From Flavobacteriales bacterium (GTDB lineage: Bacteria; Bacteroidota; Bacteroidia; NS11-12g; UBA9320), in assembly GCA_020635455.1 (NCBI GenBank), contig JACJZT010000008.1:124001-188000 (forward strand): 64,000 bases of DNA, read 5' to 3'. The notes beneath the pieces are model-generated. The model did no database searches. It saw nothing but the letters and a program-made list of their open reading frames with translations, and was not told the DNA's origin. The stretch's first letter is position 1. The number at the start of each line of letters is the position of its first letter. The position numbers were made by a program, and so were the translations under genes. Positions 1-7,880 of the stretch are shown here, in pieces.

Positions 1-101
1 TGTTCGAAAACAAACCTTTCATTAAGATGTTGGAAATGTAAAATGTTCAAGAGCGTGAAGAAACTTTACCCAATGCTGAACCAAAAATCTGGTAAAAGAA
101 T

Positions 102-109
102 TATTTTTG
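102..109 (+). promoter_or_regulatory. -7 promoter element TATTTTTG
   Basis: Exact match to the Bacteroidota -7 consensus TAnnTTTG, 14 nt before the ATG at 124. It supports the shorter start of the metallopeptidase. No clear -33 element was identified. Confidence 0.5.
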
Positions 110-123
110 AATCTGGTTTATTC

Positions 124-1839
124 ATGAGATCATTCCTCACCTGCTTACTACTTATTGTTTTAAATGCAAGTAACCTTTGCGGGCAAATAGTGTCAGAGCC
201 ATCTGTTGCTGACAGACCTTATGAAGAGGAGTTGAAAAACAAACTGGAACAAACCTACTTTAAGAACGTTTCAGAACAGGTTTTCACAATTGAATACAAG
301 AAGGAATCAAAAATCGGATTTCATTATAAATTCAAACACAGCTTTAAAGGGTATCCTGTATATGATTCATACATTCTGGTGCATTTAGATAAGACCTTGA
401 AACCTTATCTGGTTCAAACCAATCTTAAGGAAATTACGAAAGAGGTAACTGAGACGGATTTTAAGGGGCAGAATACCTGGTTTAAAACGGATGGGGATTT
501 GGTAGCAGCGCGACAAGTGCTGGAATTCAATGTAGAAAAAGGACAAAATTTTGCGATGGTTTACGACCGTTACGGAAGAATTCTTAGCAGTAATGATCCA
601 CGCTTATATTTTTTTAAGAAAGACAGTATGGTGAGTGCAATGGTTTATTTGCCAAACCCGATCGTAACGGATAACGCCAAGTATGGGGGAAGCTATGTTG
701 ATAACGTTAACAAAACGAACTCTATCCTGGATAATGCGCGCAGAAAAGTGAGATTTCCGGCAACATACGATTCCGGCAAATTCATATTACAACACGATAA
801 ATTCAGGATCAAGGATCTAAACCCGCCGATCGAAGAACCGGTGCAACCTACCGACACATTTTTTAACTACAAACGTGACGAATCCGGTTTTGAAGACGTT
901 AATGCATATTACCATATTTATGCCTATTACGAGTATTTAAAAGGTAAGGGATTTGTAGACCTGATCGATTCGATCGAAATTGATTCCCACGGAGAAAATG
1001 GTGATGACAATAGTTTTTTCGACCCTTCAAAGTATCCTTTTACACTTGAATTTGGAACCGGTGGTGTTGATGACGCAGAAGATGCACAGGTTGTCATTCA
1101 CGAATTGGGACACTCCCTGTCTCATTTGGCTGCAACCGGCACTGCAAATGGAGGTGAGCGATTGATAATGGAAGAAGGTCAGGCAGATTATCTGTGTTTG
1201 TCGTATTCCAGGTCATTGAGTTCCAATCATCCTTACCGGGTTTTTAGCTGGGACGCTCATAATGAATTTTGGGACGGGTTCAACGGCAATACCACTCTCA
1301 CGTATCCTGAACGCTCAGGCATAAAAGACATTGACCGGGAAATTTGGTCAACGGCCCTGATCTGTATGTTAGAAAAAATTGGCAGAGAAAAATCGGATGA
1401 AATAGTGCTCAATTATTATTACCATCAGGTTGGAAATTCCAACATGCCTGCCATGGCCAGGGTTATCTTAAAAATGGACAGCATGCTTCATGGAGGCAAA
1501 CACGTTGCAGCTATCTGGCAATGTTTTAACGACAGGCAAATATTGGATACGGTGCCGTGGTATCTGATCGGGGTAAGAGATCTGGTAAGGAATCCGGATT
1601 ATAAACTGATAAATTCCTATGCCTTTTCACTGGGACTTGAACCTGCAGAAATAAAAATTGCGAAGAACGTGGATCTTAGTTCTGTAGAAATATACGACCA
1701 GCTTGGACAAAAACTCAGAACGATTGAAAGCGGTGAACCTCTGATAATGCATCCTGAGGATTTTGTTCCCGGGATCTATTATATTCGGTTATTGTTAATG
1801 TCAGGGAAAAACACCGAACCTCTGAAATTGATTCGCTGA
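124..1839 (+). CDS. Secreted zinc metallopeptidase with C-terminal sorting domain
   Basis: Probable exported gluzincin-type peptidase. HELGH lies near residues 326-330 and is followed about 25 residues later by EEGQADY, which fits the third (Glu) zinc ligand. The N-terminal third resembles a propeptide. The last ~60 residues (from AEIKIAKNVD, ending in GIYYIRLL) look like a type IX sorting domain, weakly conserved because the usual YPNP is absent. I chose the ATG at 124: it opens a clean signal peptide (MRSFLTCLLLIVLNAS) and a TATTTTTG box lies 14 nt upstream. The in-frame ATG at 43 would add a charged leader and place the promoter inside the gene. The substrate is unknown. The gene converges on the next one with a 5-bp gap. 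Confidence 0.8.
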   Translation: MRSFLTCLLLIVLNASNLCGQIVSEPSVADRPYEEELKNKLEQTYFKNVSEQVFTIEYKKESKIGFHYKFKHSFKGYPVYDSYILVHLDKTLKPYLVQTNLKEITKEVTETDFKGQNTWFKTDGDLVAARQVLEFNVEKGQNFAMVYDRYGRILSSNDPRLYFFKKDSMVSAMVYLPNPIVTDNAKYGGSYVDNVNKTNSILDNARRKVRFPATYDSGKFILQHDKFRIKDLNPPIEEPVQPTDTFFNYKRDESGFEDVNAYYHIYAYYEYLKGKGFVDLIDSIEIDSHGENGDDNSFFDPSKYPFTLEFGTGGVDDAEDAQVVIHELGHSLSHLAATGTANGGERLIMEEGQADYLCLSYSRSLSSNHPYRVFSWDAHNEFWDGFNGNTTLTYPERSGIKDIDREIWSTALICMLEKIGREKSDEIVLNYYYHQVGNSNMPAMARVILKMDSMLHGGKHVAAIWQCFNDRQILDTVPWYLIGVRDLVRNPDYKLINSYAFSLGLEPAEIKIAKNVDLSSVEIYDQLGQKLRTIESGEPLIMHPEDFVPGIYYIRLLLMSGKNTEPLKLIR

Positions 1840-1844
1840 TAAAT

Positions 1845-2282
1845 TCAGGCTATTTTAACCGAAACTCTGGACGGTTTAACCTTTGGATTGTTCTTAAAGC
1901 TTTTAAATACGTTTACCGCATGGAGATCTCTGAGGATCTGAAACTGAAAAATATTGTTCTGAGATTTAACAAGTTTCTTTAGTCTGAAAAAATCAACGAT
2001 CCACCATACCAAACCTCCTCCAAGGGTTACCCAAAACAATAATTGCCATTGCCATTTCCCTAAGAAACCATAATGAGTACATGGGAAAAACAATAAACAA
2101 ATAAAAGCGAGTTTGAGGGATCTTTTCTTCTTTAGATAACGTTCCTGGAATTTTATCTGATCTTCAGGCGATATCTTCCCAAGTTCATACAATACTTTGG
2201 GGTGTAAAGTATGGGTAAATTCGCCATCGAGTACCAGATTATGATTTCTAATTGTTACCAAGATTTCATAAAGTTGACACAA
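1845..2282 (-). CDS. TM2-domain membrane protein
   Basis: Small protein of about 145 residues. Two hydrophobic segments (about 53-68 and 77-96) are separated by a short loop and followed by VDFFRL, the layout of the TM2 family. Function is unknown. The N-terminal ~50 residues contain a soluble stretch with LGKISPEDQIKFQ. The assigned start is a TTG and is uncertain, because no ATG lies near the N-terminus in this frame. It converges with the metallopeptidase, leaving no room for a terminator. Confidence 0.65.
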   Translation of the reverse strand: MCQLYEILVTIRNHNLVLDGEFTHTLHPKVLYELGKISPEDQIKFQERYLKKKRSLKLAFICLLFFPCTHYGFLGKWQWQLLFWVTLGGGLVWWIVDFFRLKKLVKSQNNIFQFQILRDLHAVNVFKSFKNNPKVKPSRVSVKIA

Positions 2283-2366
2283 TATTAAACATTGTGCATA
2301 AAATATGCAAATCTTTTGGAAAAGTTTTTGTAAAAGCGCGAAACGCTTACTATACCTGGATCAGAC

Positions 2367-2717
2367 TTATTCTGCTGTTTCTTTCTTTTTCATCTTATTA
2401 ACGCCTTTTACCACAAAAAATATGCAGAGGGCTACTACGATGAAATTAATAACAGATTGTATAAATGACCCGTATGCAATTACAGGTGCTGCTGCCTCTT
2501 TGGCTTCAGCCAGAGTTTTGTACACATTGCCATCAAGTGACAAGTTAAGGTCGACAAAACTAACCCCTCCCATGATTTTTCCAATTGGGGGCATCAGAAT
2601 ATCGTTTACCATTGAGTTTACGATCTTTCCAAATTCGGCACCAATGATAATACCAACCGCCAGATCAATAACATTCCCCTGAACGGCAAACTCTTTAAAT
2701 TCTTTTAACATTCCCAT
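2367..2717 (-). CDS. mscL: Large-conductance mechanosensitive channel MscL
   Basis: Inner-membrane homopentameric channel that opens under membrane tension during hypo-osmotic shock. The N-terminus MLKEFKEFAVQGNVIDLAVG and the TM1 pore segment with IIIGAEFGKIVNS match the family. A periplasmic loop (VDLNLSL, AEAKEAAAPVIAYG) and TM2 (VINFIVVALCIFFVV) follow, ending in a charged tail. At 116 residues it is slightly short, as is common in Bacteroidota. The start may be this ATG or the one two codons later. A long frame on the opposite strand (2305-2682) is only its shadow. Confidence 0.95.
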   Translation of the reverse strand: MGMLKEFKEFAVQGNVIDLAVGIIIGAEFGKIVNSMVNDILMPPIGKIMGGVSFVDLNLSLDGNVYKTLAEAKEAAAPVIAYGSFIQSVINFIVVALCIFFVVKGVNKMKKKETAE

Positions 2718-2887
2718 AATAAAGTCTATTAAGTACTTACGAAGGAAGTTTTAAAAATTCAACTTAAATCCACAACTTATACCCATCCTTACTTTTTGGT
2801 ACAATAACTTTGGTGATCAACTGTACATAAATTTTAGCACTTGTTCATGCCCCACTTGGAACTGCGTTAAAATTGATTGCAAGTAAC

Positions 2888-2895
2888 TATTTTTG
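2888..2895 (+). promoter_or_regulatory. -7 promoter element TATTTTTG
   Basis: TAnnTTTG match ending 7 nt before the ATG of the TerC-like gene. If transcription begins 4-6 nt downstream, as at rnpB in this window, the mRNA leader is only 1-3 nt. It also rules out the in-frame TTG at 2873 as the start. Confidence 0.55.
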
Positions 2896-2902
2896 CAGCT
2901 TC

Positions 2903-3697
2903 ATGGGCGATTTCCTAACTTCATTTGCAGGTGCTGACCCAAAGGCCACCTTCCTGCTTGTATTGAACATTATTATCATGGAAAGTTTGTTGTCCATCGA
3001 CAATGCTGCCGTGCTTGCTTCCATGGTGATGGACCTTCCCAAACACCAGCGTCGTTCGGCCCTGCTTTATGGAATGATCGGAGCCATCGGATTCCGGATC
3101 CTTTGTTTGTTCCTCGCATCTTATCTGCTGAAAATATGGTGGATAGAACCACTTGGGGGCCTCTATCTTTTATTTCTTGTATTTAATTATTTCCGAAAAA
3201 AATCAAAAAATGAAGATGTAGGGTCACACGGTAAACCCAAATTCTATCAATCCTTAAAAAAATACATAACTCCGTTTGTCGCTACGGTGTTTATGATACA
3301 GATCATGGACCTGGCCTTTTCAATCGATAATATTCTTGCGGTTGTGGCTTTTACAAAAGATATGCATCTGATCGTACTGGGTGTTGTTATCGGAATAATC
3401 ACCATGCGTTTTGTGGCCAACTGGTTTGTGGTCCTGATGAGTAAGTATCCTTTTCTCGAAACCTCGGCCTACGTGATCATCGGAGTCCTGGGGTTCAAAT
3501 TAAGCATTTCAGTGATCACCCATTACTATCCGGATGTCATGCTTCTAAAATATCTTGGTTCGGGTGGCAATATTAGTTCTCATACCAAAGAAAAGGTCGA
3601 CAGGCTTTTTTCCCTGATCACTTTACTGATCTTTTTCACCCCACTTATCATGTCTACTTTGTTTGGTTTTCCAAAACACAAAAGCAGTAATCAATGA
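2903..3697 (+). CDS. TerC-family integral membrane protein
   Basis: Polytopic protein of about 264 residues with seven or so hydrophobic segments. It carries the two family signatures: LLSIDNAAVLASMV near the first third and LAFSIDNILAVVAF in the middle, each with an acidic residue inside a membrane segment. TerC proteins have been linked to tellurite resistance and to metal, notably manganese, export. No tellurite cluster is present here, so a metal-homeostasis role is inference. The ATG at 2903 is preferred to the upstream TTG because the promoter box at 2888 lies between them. Converges with the GT9 gene (8-bp gap). Confidence 0.88.
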   Translation: MGDFLTSFAGADPKATFLLVLNIIIMESLLSIDNAAVLASMVMDLPKHQRRSALLYGMIGAIGFRILCLFLASYLLKIWWIEPLGGLYLLFLVFNYFRKKSKNEDVGSHGKPKFYQSLKKYITPFVATVFMIQIMDLAFSIDNILAVVAFTKDMHLIVLGVVIGIITMRFVANWFVVLMSKYPFLETSAYVIIGVLGFKLSISVITHYYPDVMLLKYLGSGGNISSHTKEKVDRLFSLITLLIFFTPLIMSTLFGFPKHKSSNQ

Positions 3698-3705
3698 TCA
3701 GAACT

Positions 3706-4686
3706 TCAAAAAGCGTTTAAGGCATTCGATATTCCTTGTATGTCCTGATTATTCATACATTTAAAATGGCCTTTGGGACATCGGTCGTAACCTATTTTGG
3801 AGCAAGGTCTGCATCCCAGTCCGTACACTTCAAAATTTTTAAAATCAACCTTATGATCACCATAGTATGGGTACATTCCAAATTGAGGAACGGTATTTCC
3901 CCAAAGAACGATTACAGGTTTCTTTAAAGCTGCCGCAAAATGCATCATACCTGTATCGTGCGTTAAAATGACCCTGGAATTTTCAATAATTCCGGCACTC
4001 TCATGGAGACTCAGTTTCCCACATAAACTAACAATATTGCTGTCTTGCTCTTTGATCAATTCAGCCGAATGCATATCTTCCTTTCCTCCGATCAGAACGA
4101 CCGGTAAATTGGTCTTACTAAATATCTCCTTAAGTTTATCCGGAGGCATTTTTTTTGTAAAATGTTGACCTCCAATGGCTGCCACAATGTATCTTCCTCT
4201 CTCCAGGGTAGGACAAAAAGCTTTCAGGCTTTCGAAGTTTGCAGGATAAAAATAATCAAGGCCCTCGCCATCCTTAAATACTTTAAGTTCTTTAACGGTT
4301 TCCAAGTATCGGTCAACGATGTGTAAGGACGGCAGGATGTTTATTTTAAAGGATGTCAATAAAAATTTCCTGAGGTTGATTTTATTCACAACGAAGGTTT
4401 TGCCTTTCAGATTCATTCGTATACGGCGCGTCCGCATATTATTGTGCAAATCGACCACAACATCGTAATTTTCTTCCCGCAGTATCCGGAGTATCGATTT
4501 TATTGAATCTGCGTAGGTATGAATTTTGTCCAGATACGGATTCTGATCCAAAAGCACCTTAAACCCCGGCTTGGTGAGGTAATGAATTTGAGTACCTGCC
4601 GGTAATTGTTTTTTCAAACAGCGAACAACGGGCGTGGTAAGGACAATATCCCCAATCGAACTAAGTCTGATTATCAGTATCTTCAT
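3706..4686 (-). CDS. Glycosyltransferase family 9 (heptosyltransferase-like)
   Basis: ADP-heptose:LPS heptosyltransferase-like enzyme, expected to add sugars to the lipopolysaccharide core at the inner face of the cytoplasmic membrane. The N-terminus MKILIIRLSSIGDIVLTTP and the C-terminal donor-binding segment (LTHDTGMMHFAAALKKPVIVLWG) are characteristic. About 326 residues, normal for GT9. The ATG at 4686 is preferred to one five codons upstream because the family begins with MKILII. A Cys-rich tail (CRPCSKIGYDRCPKGHFKC) may bind a metal or form a structural motif. It is divergent from the LysM gene (107 bp). The exact sugar is unknown. Confidence 0.85.
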   Translation of the reverse strand: MKILIIRLSSIGDIVLTTPVVRCLKKQLPAGTQIHYLTKPGFKVLLDQNPYLDKIHTYADSIKSILRILREENYDVVVDLHNNMRTRRIRMNLKGKTFVVNKINLRKFLLTSFKINILPSLHIVDRYLETVKELKVFKDGEGLDYFYPANFESLKAFCPTLERGRYIVAAIGGQHFTKKMPPDKLKEIFSKTNLPVVLIGGKEDMHSAELIKEQDSNIVSLCGKLSLHESAGIIENSRVILTHDTGMMHFAAALKKPVIVLWGNTVPQFGMYPYYGDHKVDFKNFEVYGLGCRPCSKIGYDRCPKGHFKCMNNQDIQGISNALNAF

Positions 4687-4793
4687 CTCATATCCCTGCA
4701 TGTGTACACAATACTGAATAGCGTGCAGAACTCTTTCCTTGACCGGGAACCTCCCCCGATATTAATTGGCTATCTTCGAACATTATTACGGAA

Positions 4794-5705
4794 ATGCGTT
4801 CAAAAGTATACTTAATTTTTCTGTTTTTGCTGATCCTTTCAGGAAATGCCGAAGCAACGGATGATTCAACAGGGGTAACGGTAAAAGAAGGAAGAACTTA
4901 TGTACTCCATAAAGTTGAAAAAGGTGAAGGTCTGTTTTCAATTTCAAGAAAGTACCAGGTCGACCGGAAACTGATACAGGAATCGAATCCCGGCTGCGAG
5001 CAGGGTCTTCAACTTAATCAGATCCTTTGGATCCCCAGAACCTATAAGTACACAGCCACCAAGGAGGTTGAGATTCAGAAAAAAAACACATCTTCCACCT
5101 CTCAAAGTGATCAGGTATCTGAGGCAGATGAACCTAAAAAGTATACCGTACTTAAAGGTGAAACCCTATATTCCATTTCAAGAAAATTAGGAGTTTCTGT
5201 GAAGGAATTAAAAGACCTAAATCAGTTCTCCTCAGATGACTTGCAGGAAGGAGCTGAAATTATCGTATCCATTAAAGATAAAAACGAAATGGTTAAGGTT
5301 GAAAAGAAAGCAGAAGAAGGGAAAACCATCGATAAAAAAACTGAACTTATTGCTGAAAACAATAATGAAGACAAACCGGAAAACCTGGGTGGATATACGG
5401 TTAAAACCGAAATACTTGCTGAATTCAATGCCAAAAGGACCATTGAACAAGGTCTTTGCGTTATCACAAAGGATAAGAGTATAGCCCGGTCGATGGATGA
5501 GGTGATGCATCACAATGCTCCCGTAAACACCATCCTGCGCATCACAAATCCAAAGAATAACCTTACGCGATATGTAAAAGTTACCGGTAATTTTAAGAGA
5601 AATTCAGCTCAGGACCCAATTCTGAAAATAAGTAAAAAAACTGCTGAATTGCTTGAAATAGAAAAGGAAGATCCTTTCGAAATTGTTACCGGTTTTGCAA
5701 ATTAA
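4794..5705 (+). CDS. Secreted protein with two LysM repeats and an RlpA-like tail
   Basis: An N-terminal signal peptide (MRSKVYLIFLFLLILSG) is followed by two LysM peptidoglycan-binding repeats. The first, about residues 37-83, contains KGEGLFSISRKYQV; the second, about 115-160, contains KGETLYSISRKLGV. A lysine/glutamate-rich linker separates them from a C-terminal ~100-residue domain (AKRTIEQGLCVITKDKS, NTILRITNPKNNLTRYVKV) that resembles a double-psi beta-barrel of RlpA or expansin type. Likely a periplasmic cell-wall protein. The last 23 nt overlap the next gene, so they are probably co-transcribed. A TATCTTCG sequence upstream is one mismatch from the -7 consensus. Confidence 0.8.
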   Translation: MRSKVYLIFLFLLILSGNAEATDDSTGVTVKEGRTYVLHKVEKGEGLFSISRKYQVDRKLIQESNPGCEQGLQLNQILWIPRTYKYTATKEVEIQKKNTSSTSQSDQVSEADEPKKYTVLKGETLYSISRKLGVSVKELKDLNQFSSDDLQEGAEIIVSIKDKNEMVKVEKKAEEGKTIDKKTELIAENNNEDKPENLGGYTVKTEILAEFNAKRTIEQGLCVITKDKSIARSMDEVMHHNAPVNTILRITNPKNNLTRYVKVTGNFKRNSAQDPILKISKKTAELLEIEKEDPFEIVTGFAN

Positions 5706-6939
5706 GCTCAGAGAACAAAGCTTTCCCATCTTTCAGTTCTGCCTGCTTTTAATGTCGGCAGCACTGCCATATTCCAGGGCAATAGTAAGTATCGTAACCG
5801 GACTGATGTTTGTTCTCGCACTTATTGAATTTTTTCTTAACAAGCCAAAAGTCAATTTTAAAGATCCGTATTTCATTATCCTCGCATTACTGGTATTTTT
5901 TAATCTTGCCGACGGGTTAAGGGCGATGGATTATTCCGAATGGGTAAGGACCATGGAATCGAAGATCCCCCTTATCCTGATCCCATTTAGTATATTGGTA
6001 TTCCGTCCGCAAATAAAGGAAGAACATATCCGGCTGATCTCAATTCTTTTTTGTCTTTCCTTTTCAATCAGCACACTTGGAAGCATATATAATTATATTC
6101 AAAACTACTCGGAAATAAACGCACAGGTTTTGCAATCAAAGAACGTTCCGATCATAGGTGGTATGCACCATATCACCTATTCGGTATATATAGCCCTTAC
6201 TTCGCTGATCTCAGCCATTCTGGCGTACAGATATAAAATAAAATGGCTTTGGGTTGTTGCAGCAATTAATTTTATCGGGCTTCATATCATAAGCGCCAGA
6301 ACAGGACTGCTTGGCTTCTACTTTGGGATTTTTGTGCTTGGAATTCAATATCTTAGAAACCGGTCCTTAAACCCAAAATTTGTTCTTACAGGTTTGATAT
6401 TGTTAATCATAATTCCTTTGGTGGCATTCTCAACCATAGGTTCATTAAAAAACAGATTGAAAAACACACTTGCCGACGTAAATGTAATACTGCATCAAAA
6501 AGATGCCAACTATCAATCGCTTGGTATGCGGGTGGAAGCCGCCAAAACTGCATTCGACCTCATTGAAGCAAACCCTTGGACCGGAGTTGGATATTGCAAC
6601 ATCAAGTACAGGATGTCCGTGCAATACGAACAAAATTCATCCAATTTATTCATTGAAAACCGAATTTTGCCGCACAATCAGTTCATTATGGAGTTTGCCG
6701 TTCATGGTATTGCAGGCCTGCTCGTTTTTGTAGCCTATTTTATCCTTCCATTTTTTCGCAGACAAAAACGCTTTACACCTGTTTTTTTGTTTTTGTGGTC
6801 ACTAATTCTTTTCGGCTGCATGTTTGAATGCCTGTTCGACCGACAACATGGAATTGTTCTCGTAAGTTTCTTCTGGTTTTTATACGAGTCGTACAGTCCG
6901 ATGGATAAAAATGAGAAATTAATTACGGAAACGAAATAA
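5683..6939 (+). CDS. O-antigen ligase-like polytopic membrane protein
   Basis: About 418 residues with ten or more hydrophobic segments. A large extracytoplasmic loop near residues 260-330 ends in HNQFIMEFAVHGIAG, the histidine-containing signature of the O-antigen ligase/polymerase (Wzy_C) family. RTGLLGFYFG in the middle also fits. Likely joins or polymerises surface glycans, consistent with the glycosyltransferase nearby. The TTG start at 5683 lies inside the LysM gene; an ATG at 5752 would cut into the first membrane segment, so the overlapping start is preferred but unproven. The substrate is unknown. Confidence 0.75.
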   Translation: MLPVLQIKLREQSFPIFQFCLLLMSAALPYSRAIVSIVTGLMFVLALIEFFLNKPKVNFKDPYFIILALLVFFNLADGLRAMDYSEWVRTMESKIPLILIPFSILVFRPQIKEEHIRLISILFCLSFSISTLGSIYNYIQNYSEINAQVLQSKNVPIIGGMHHITYSVYIALTSLISAILAYRYKIKWLWVVAAINFIGLHIISARTGLLGFYFGIFVLGIQYLRNRSLNPKFVLTGLILLIIIPLVAFSTIGSLKNRLKNTLADVNVILHQKDANYQSLGMRVEAAKTAFDLIEANPWTGVGYCNIKYRMSVQYEQNSSNLFIENRILPHNQFIMEFAVHGIAGLLVFVAYFILPFFRRQKRFTPVFLFLWSLILFGCMFECLFDRQHGIVLVSFFWFLYESYSPMDKNEKLITETK

Positions 6940-6999
6940 TATTCATGGAATCGTTTGCGTATTTGGTCCTAAACAACTGTTTTTAAAAAGCACAAATCG

Positions 7000-7007
7000 T
7001 ATCTTTG
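7000..7007 (+). promoter_or_regulatory. -7 promoter element TATCTTTG
   Basis: TAnnTTTG match 62 nt before the ATG of the outer-membrane protein gene, giving a leader of about 57 nt. This is one of the few conventional leaders in the window. Confidence 0.5.
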
Positions 7008-7069
7008 TTCAGAACATTTACTTTTTTGTGTTGTTAGTTTTTAAAAGATAATAAATAATTCAGCAGGTC

Positions 7070-7822
7070 ATGAAACATAAAATATTTATTCTGTCAATAC
7101 TATTAAGTTTCTTCAGCGTTGTGAGAGCTCAGGAAGTAGTGAAAGAAAACAAAGAATTTCTGGATAAGTTCTTTCTGTCCATTACTACTTCGCCCTATAT
7201 GGACTTCATGGTTTCGCCAATTCAATTTCACACGACCGCAACCGGAAATACAGATATTTTCGGGAACCCTACCTATGCGAGGATTCCATTTCAGTCTGTC
7301 CAGTTCAACATTCTTTCACTTGGCCTGGAACCAAGATATAATTTAAAAGAATTTGATGATGATGCCGCACTAACACTAGCTGCTCCTGTAAGTTTTGGAA
7401 TTGGAGTAACCGGGCCGGTTGATGAACTTAAAGTAAGAGGAAGTACCGGTTTTGGGTCGGTGCAGATACCCGTCCTTTTAAAATTATTTATTGGCAATGG
7501 CTCCACCTACAGGACCATTCGGAATTTCGGTTTCAATCTGGGAGCCGGTGCTGAGTTGAATAAAATAGGTTTGATAAACATAAGTGGTGAATCCAATGAA
7601 TTTAATAAAGCCTTCATATTACCATGTGTCACAGCAGGAATTGTATTCATGAGAGGTGACAGCCCGATGGAAATAAACTTCAAGTATGGATTCGGCCCTG
7701 TACGCAGTCATGATGTAGATGGACAAGGTAATCCTTTGCAGGATAATAACGGTTTACCTTACAAAAGATCTTCCCGTGGACAATCTCTAAAGTTATCTTT
7801 AGTTTATCTTTTAAATTACTAA
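7070..7822 (+). CDS. Predicted outer-membrane beta-barrel protein
   Basis: 250 residues with a signal peptide cleaved after MKHKIFILSILLSFFSVVRA. The rest alternates polar and hydrophobic residues, with many glycine and aromatic positions (FGIGVTGPVD, NFGFNLGAGAELNK, INFKYGFGPVRSHD) and ends in an aromatic-rich strand (LKLSLVYLLNY), as expected of a beta-barrel inserted by the BAM complex. I do not recognise a specific family or function. It stands alone upstream of ppk1 with its own promoter box. Confidence 0.6.
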   Translation: MKHKIFILSILLSFFSVVRAQEVVKENKEFLDKFFLSITTSPYMDFMVSPIQFHTTATGNTDIFGNPTYARIPFQSVQFNILSLGLEPRYNLKEFDDDAALTLAAPVSFGIGVTGPVDELKVRGSTGFGSVQIPVLLKLFIGNGSTYRTIRNFGFNLGAGAELNKIGLINISGESNEFNKAFILPCVTAGIVFMRGDSPMEINFKYGFGPVRSHDVDGQGNPLQDNNGLPYKRSSRGQSLKLSLVYLLNY

Positions 7823-7880
7823 TGATTTAATTGGCAAAAAATCCTTACTTGCAGGCTGCTTGCGATTGCATTTCGTACGA

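Noticed and set aside
2305..2682. Open frame opposite mscL
   Set aside because: It is antisense to the clearly conserved MscL and its translation shows no domain or plausible start.
2873..2902. TTG start 30 nt upstream for the TerC gene
   Set aside because: The -7 box at 2888-2895 lies between this TTG and the ATG, so the transcript would not contain it.
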